This document shows positions 62,426 to 64,000 of a stretch of DNA of 64,000 nt, piece by piece. Source of the stretch: Autumnicola sp041679265 (GTDB lineage Bacteria > Bacteroidota > Bacteroidia > Flavobacteriales > Flavobacteriaceae); the NCBI RefSeq assembly GCF_041679265.1, contig NZ_JBGFSM010000004.1:124001-188000 (forward strand), read 5' to 3'. The notes below the pieces were generated by a model. It ran no database searches and was not told where the DNA came from. It saw only the letters and a list, made by a program, of their open reading frames with translations. The first letter of the stretch is position 1; each line of letters begins with the position of its first letter. A program made the translations under genes and the position numbers.

Positions 62426-64000
62426 ATGCAGAAAACTACTCCTGCTAAAGATTTTATTAAGAAATTAATTATTATAACGGTTTTAGGAAATATCTTCTTA
62501 ACCGTTTCGCAATCCAACAGTAAAGAAATTTCCTACGATAAAAAAGAGGAGATTCAAAATCTTATGTCTGCTTACAAGATAGCAGGACCCAAAATTAACG
62601 TTACCTCTTTGGAACATGCAGAATGCATTACTACTGCTAGCGGCAAAATAAGCATCAAAATTTCAGGAGGCAAAGCACCTTATTCTTATTCCTGGTCCGG
62701 TGATGGGAATTTTACATCAAATACTAAAAATATTTCCAATCTTCTGCCCGGAAATTATACCGTTACAGTAACCGATAGCAATGGAGATTATTCTTCAGAA
62801 ACCATTGTAATTGAAGTTGAAGACAATATAAAACCAACCGTACAAACCCAAAATATCACTGTTGAACTGGATGCTAATGGACAGGCCACTATTTCAGCAG
62901 ATGCAATCGACAATGGTTCTTCAGATAATTGCGCTATTGATGAGCTTTCCCTGGATAAGACCAGTTTTAACTGTGACGATATTGGCAGCAATTCCGTAGA
63001 ACTTAGCGTGACTGATGTTAATGGGAATTCAGCAAAAAAATCGGCTACAGTCACTATTCAGGATAAAATAAAACCAACCGTAAAAACTCAAAATATCACT
63101 ATTGAACTGGATGCTAATGGGCAGGCTACTATTTCAGCAGAGGAAATTGACAATGGTTCTTCAGATAATTGCGCTATTGATAAACTTTCCCTGGATAAGA
63201 CCGGTTTTGACTGTGACGATATTGGCAGCAATTCCGTAGAACTTAGCGTGACAGATGTCAATGGGAATTCAGCAAAAAAATCGGCTATAGTCACTGTTCA
63301 GGATAACATAAAGCCTACCGTAAAAATTCAAAATATCACCATTGAACTGGATGCTAATGGACAGGCCACTATTTCAGCAGATGAAATCGACAATGGTTCT
63401 TCAGATAATTGCGCTATTGATGAGCTTTCCCTGGATAAGACCAGTTTTGACTGTGACGATATTGGCAGCAATTCCGTAGAACTTAGCGTGACAGATGTCA
63501 ATGGGAATTCAGCAAAAAAANNNNNNNNNNNNNNNNNNNNNNNNNNNNNNNNNNNNNNNNNNNNNNNNNNNNNNNNNNNNNNNNNNNNNNNNNNNNNNNN
63601 NNNNNNNNNNNNNNNNNNNNTCGGCTATAGTCACTGTTCAGGATAATATAAAGCCTACCGTAAAAACTCAAAATATCATCGTTGAACTGGATGCTAACGG
63701 ACAGGCAATTATTTCAGCAGAGGAAATCGACAATGGTTCTTCAGATAATTGCGCTATTGATAATCTTTCCCTGGATAAGACCGGTTTTGACTGTGACGAT
63801 ATTGGCAGCAATTCCGTAGAACTTAGCGTGACTGATGTCAATGGAAATTCAGCAAAAAAATCGGCTACGGTTACGGTTGAAGACAATATTGATCCTGAAA
63901 TGCCTAATTTGACGGACATTACCTGGAGTTGCGGGATGGAAATTGAAATTCCAACCACTACAGATAACTGTTCCGGAGAAATTACAGCCACTACCACAGC
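62426..64000 (+). CDS. HYR-like repeat surface protein (continues beyond window; contains an assembly gap)
   Basis: I choose the ATG at 62426 (MQKTTPAKDFIKK). An export signal (LIIITVLGNIFLTVSQS) precedes a SprB-like unit (about residues 60-130: ISGGKAPYSYSWSGDG, LLPGNYTVTVTDSNGD). Then come 80-residue (240-bp) HYR-like repeats beginning DNIKPTVKTQNITIELDANG and ending SVTDVNGNSAKKSA. Three units lie at 62821-63520, then a 100-N gap, a fourth at 63621-63860, and a diverging part (DNIDPEMPNLTDITW) to the window edge. The N gap is nominal: 100 is not a multiple of 3, but flanks join in frame at a codon boundary. Probably a T9SS-exported adhesin; the C-terminal sorting domain would be outside. 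Confidence 0.85.
62821..63860 (+). repeat. 240-bp near-identical tandem repeats encoding HYR-like domains
   Basis: Unit boundaries (AAAAAAA followed by TCGGCT) lie at 63041 and 63281, with the 63521 boundary replaced by the N gap and the unit resuming at 63621; the next boundary is at 63861. Units differ by only a few bases, for example GATGAGCTT versus GATAAACTT and AGTTTT versus GGTTTT. Such near identity at DNA level indicates recent duplication or ongoing homogenisation. Confidence 0.92.
63521..63620. other. Assembly gap (100 N)
   Basis: The gap begins exactly at a repeat-unit and codon boundary and the sequence resumes at the start of a unit. The round size is a placeholder, so zero or more further 240-bp units may be missing. 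Confidence 0.98.

Noticed and set aside
62788..63997. Repeated minus-strand frames opposite the HYR repeats
   Set aside because: They recur with the 240-bp repeat and mirror the coding strand; no start or domain supports them.

Overview
The window looks like a chromosomal segment of a marine or salt-adapted member of the Flavobacteriaceae (Bacteroidota), in the general neighbourhood of Gramella, Salegentibacter or Salinimicrobium. This is judged from protein families, not from a search. Supporting signs are moderate-to-low GC, no Shine-Dalgarno pattern at most starts, eight perfect TAnnTTTG -7 elements, a Na+-translocating NQR operon, a type IX secretion (T9SS) plug protein, a T9SS-sorted giant adhesin, a Rho with a long Asn/Ser/Lys-rich insert, and Bacteroidota-specific families (BT_3928, DUF1599, DUF4293, DUF3667, DUF5103, BT0820-type HAD).

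Layout. 1-9.1 kb: a GH3-like protein cut by the window edge, diverging from a tripartite RND efflux operon whose TolC-like gene is damaged, then a sterol-desaturase-like protein and a PhzF protein. 9.2-17.1 kb: an esterase lipoprotein, a DUF4126-like membrane protein, YihY, MATE, a luciferase-like oxidoreductase and a ScyD/ScyE lipoprotein. 17.2-22.8 kb: tRNA-Arg and a housekeeping block (clpS, prmA, tpiA, BT_3928/DoxX, DUF1599, folP, cdaA). 23-29.5 kb: a glycosyltransferase-like protein, an ABC exporter, truA, a phosphodiesterase, DUF4293 and rho. 29.6-30.2 kb: tRNA-Gly followed, in its direction of transcription, by a 148-bp tandem array interrupted by an assembly gap. 30.2-39.1 kb: acetyltransferases, a ClpP-like protease, two L,D-transpeptidases, gpmI, a thioredoxin-like lipoprotein, a HAD protein, map, a NUMOD4/HNH protein and a methyltransferase. 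39.1-46.5 kb (minus strand): nqrABCDEF, a terminator, a small conserved ORF and apbE, the enzyme that flavinylates NqrB and NqrC. 46.6-51.9 kb: DUF5103, DUF3667, apaG, an NRDE protein and pruA. 52.1-64 kb: a 3359-residue T9SS adhesin and the start of a second repeat-rich surface protein containing another assembly gap.

Most of the window is conserved core genome. No phage, transposase, integrase, CRISPR array or defence system is visible. The parts that ordinary annotation does not explain are the tRNA-Gly tail array with its 73-bp multi-stem element, the two 100-N gaps that sit inside perfect tandem repeats (so copy number is unresolved), the doubly damaged efflux gene, and a paired direct repeat upstream of the giant adhesin with a partial counterpart upstream of the next surface protein.
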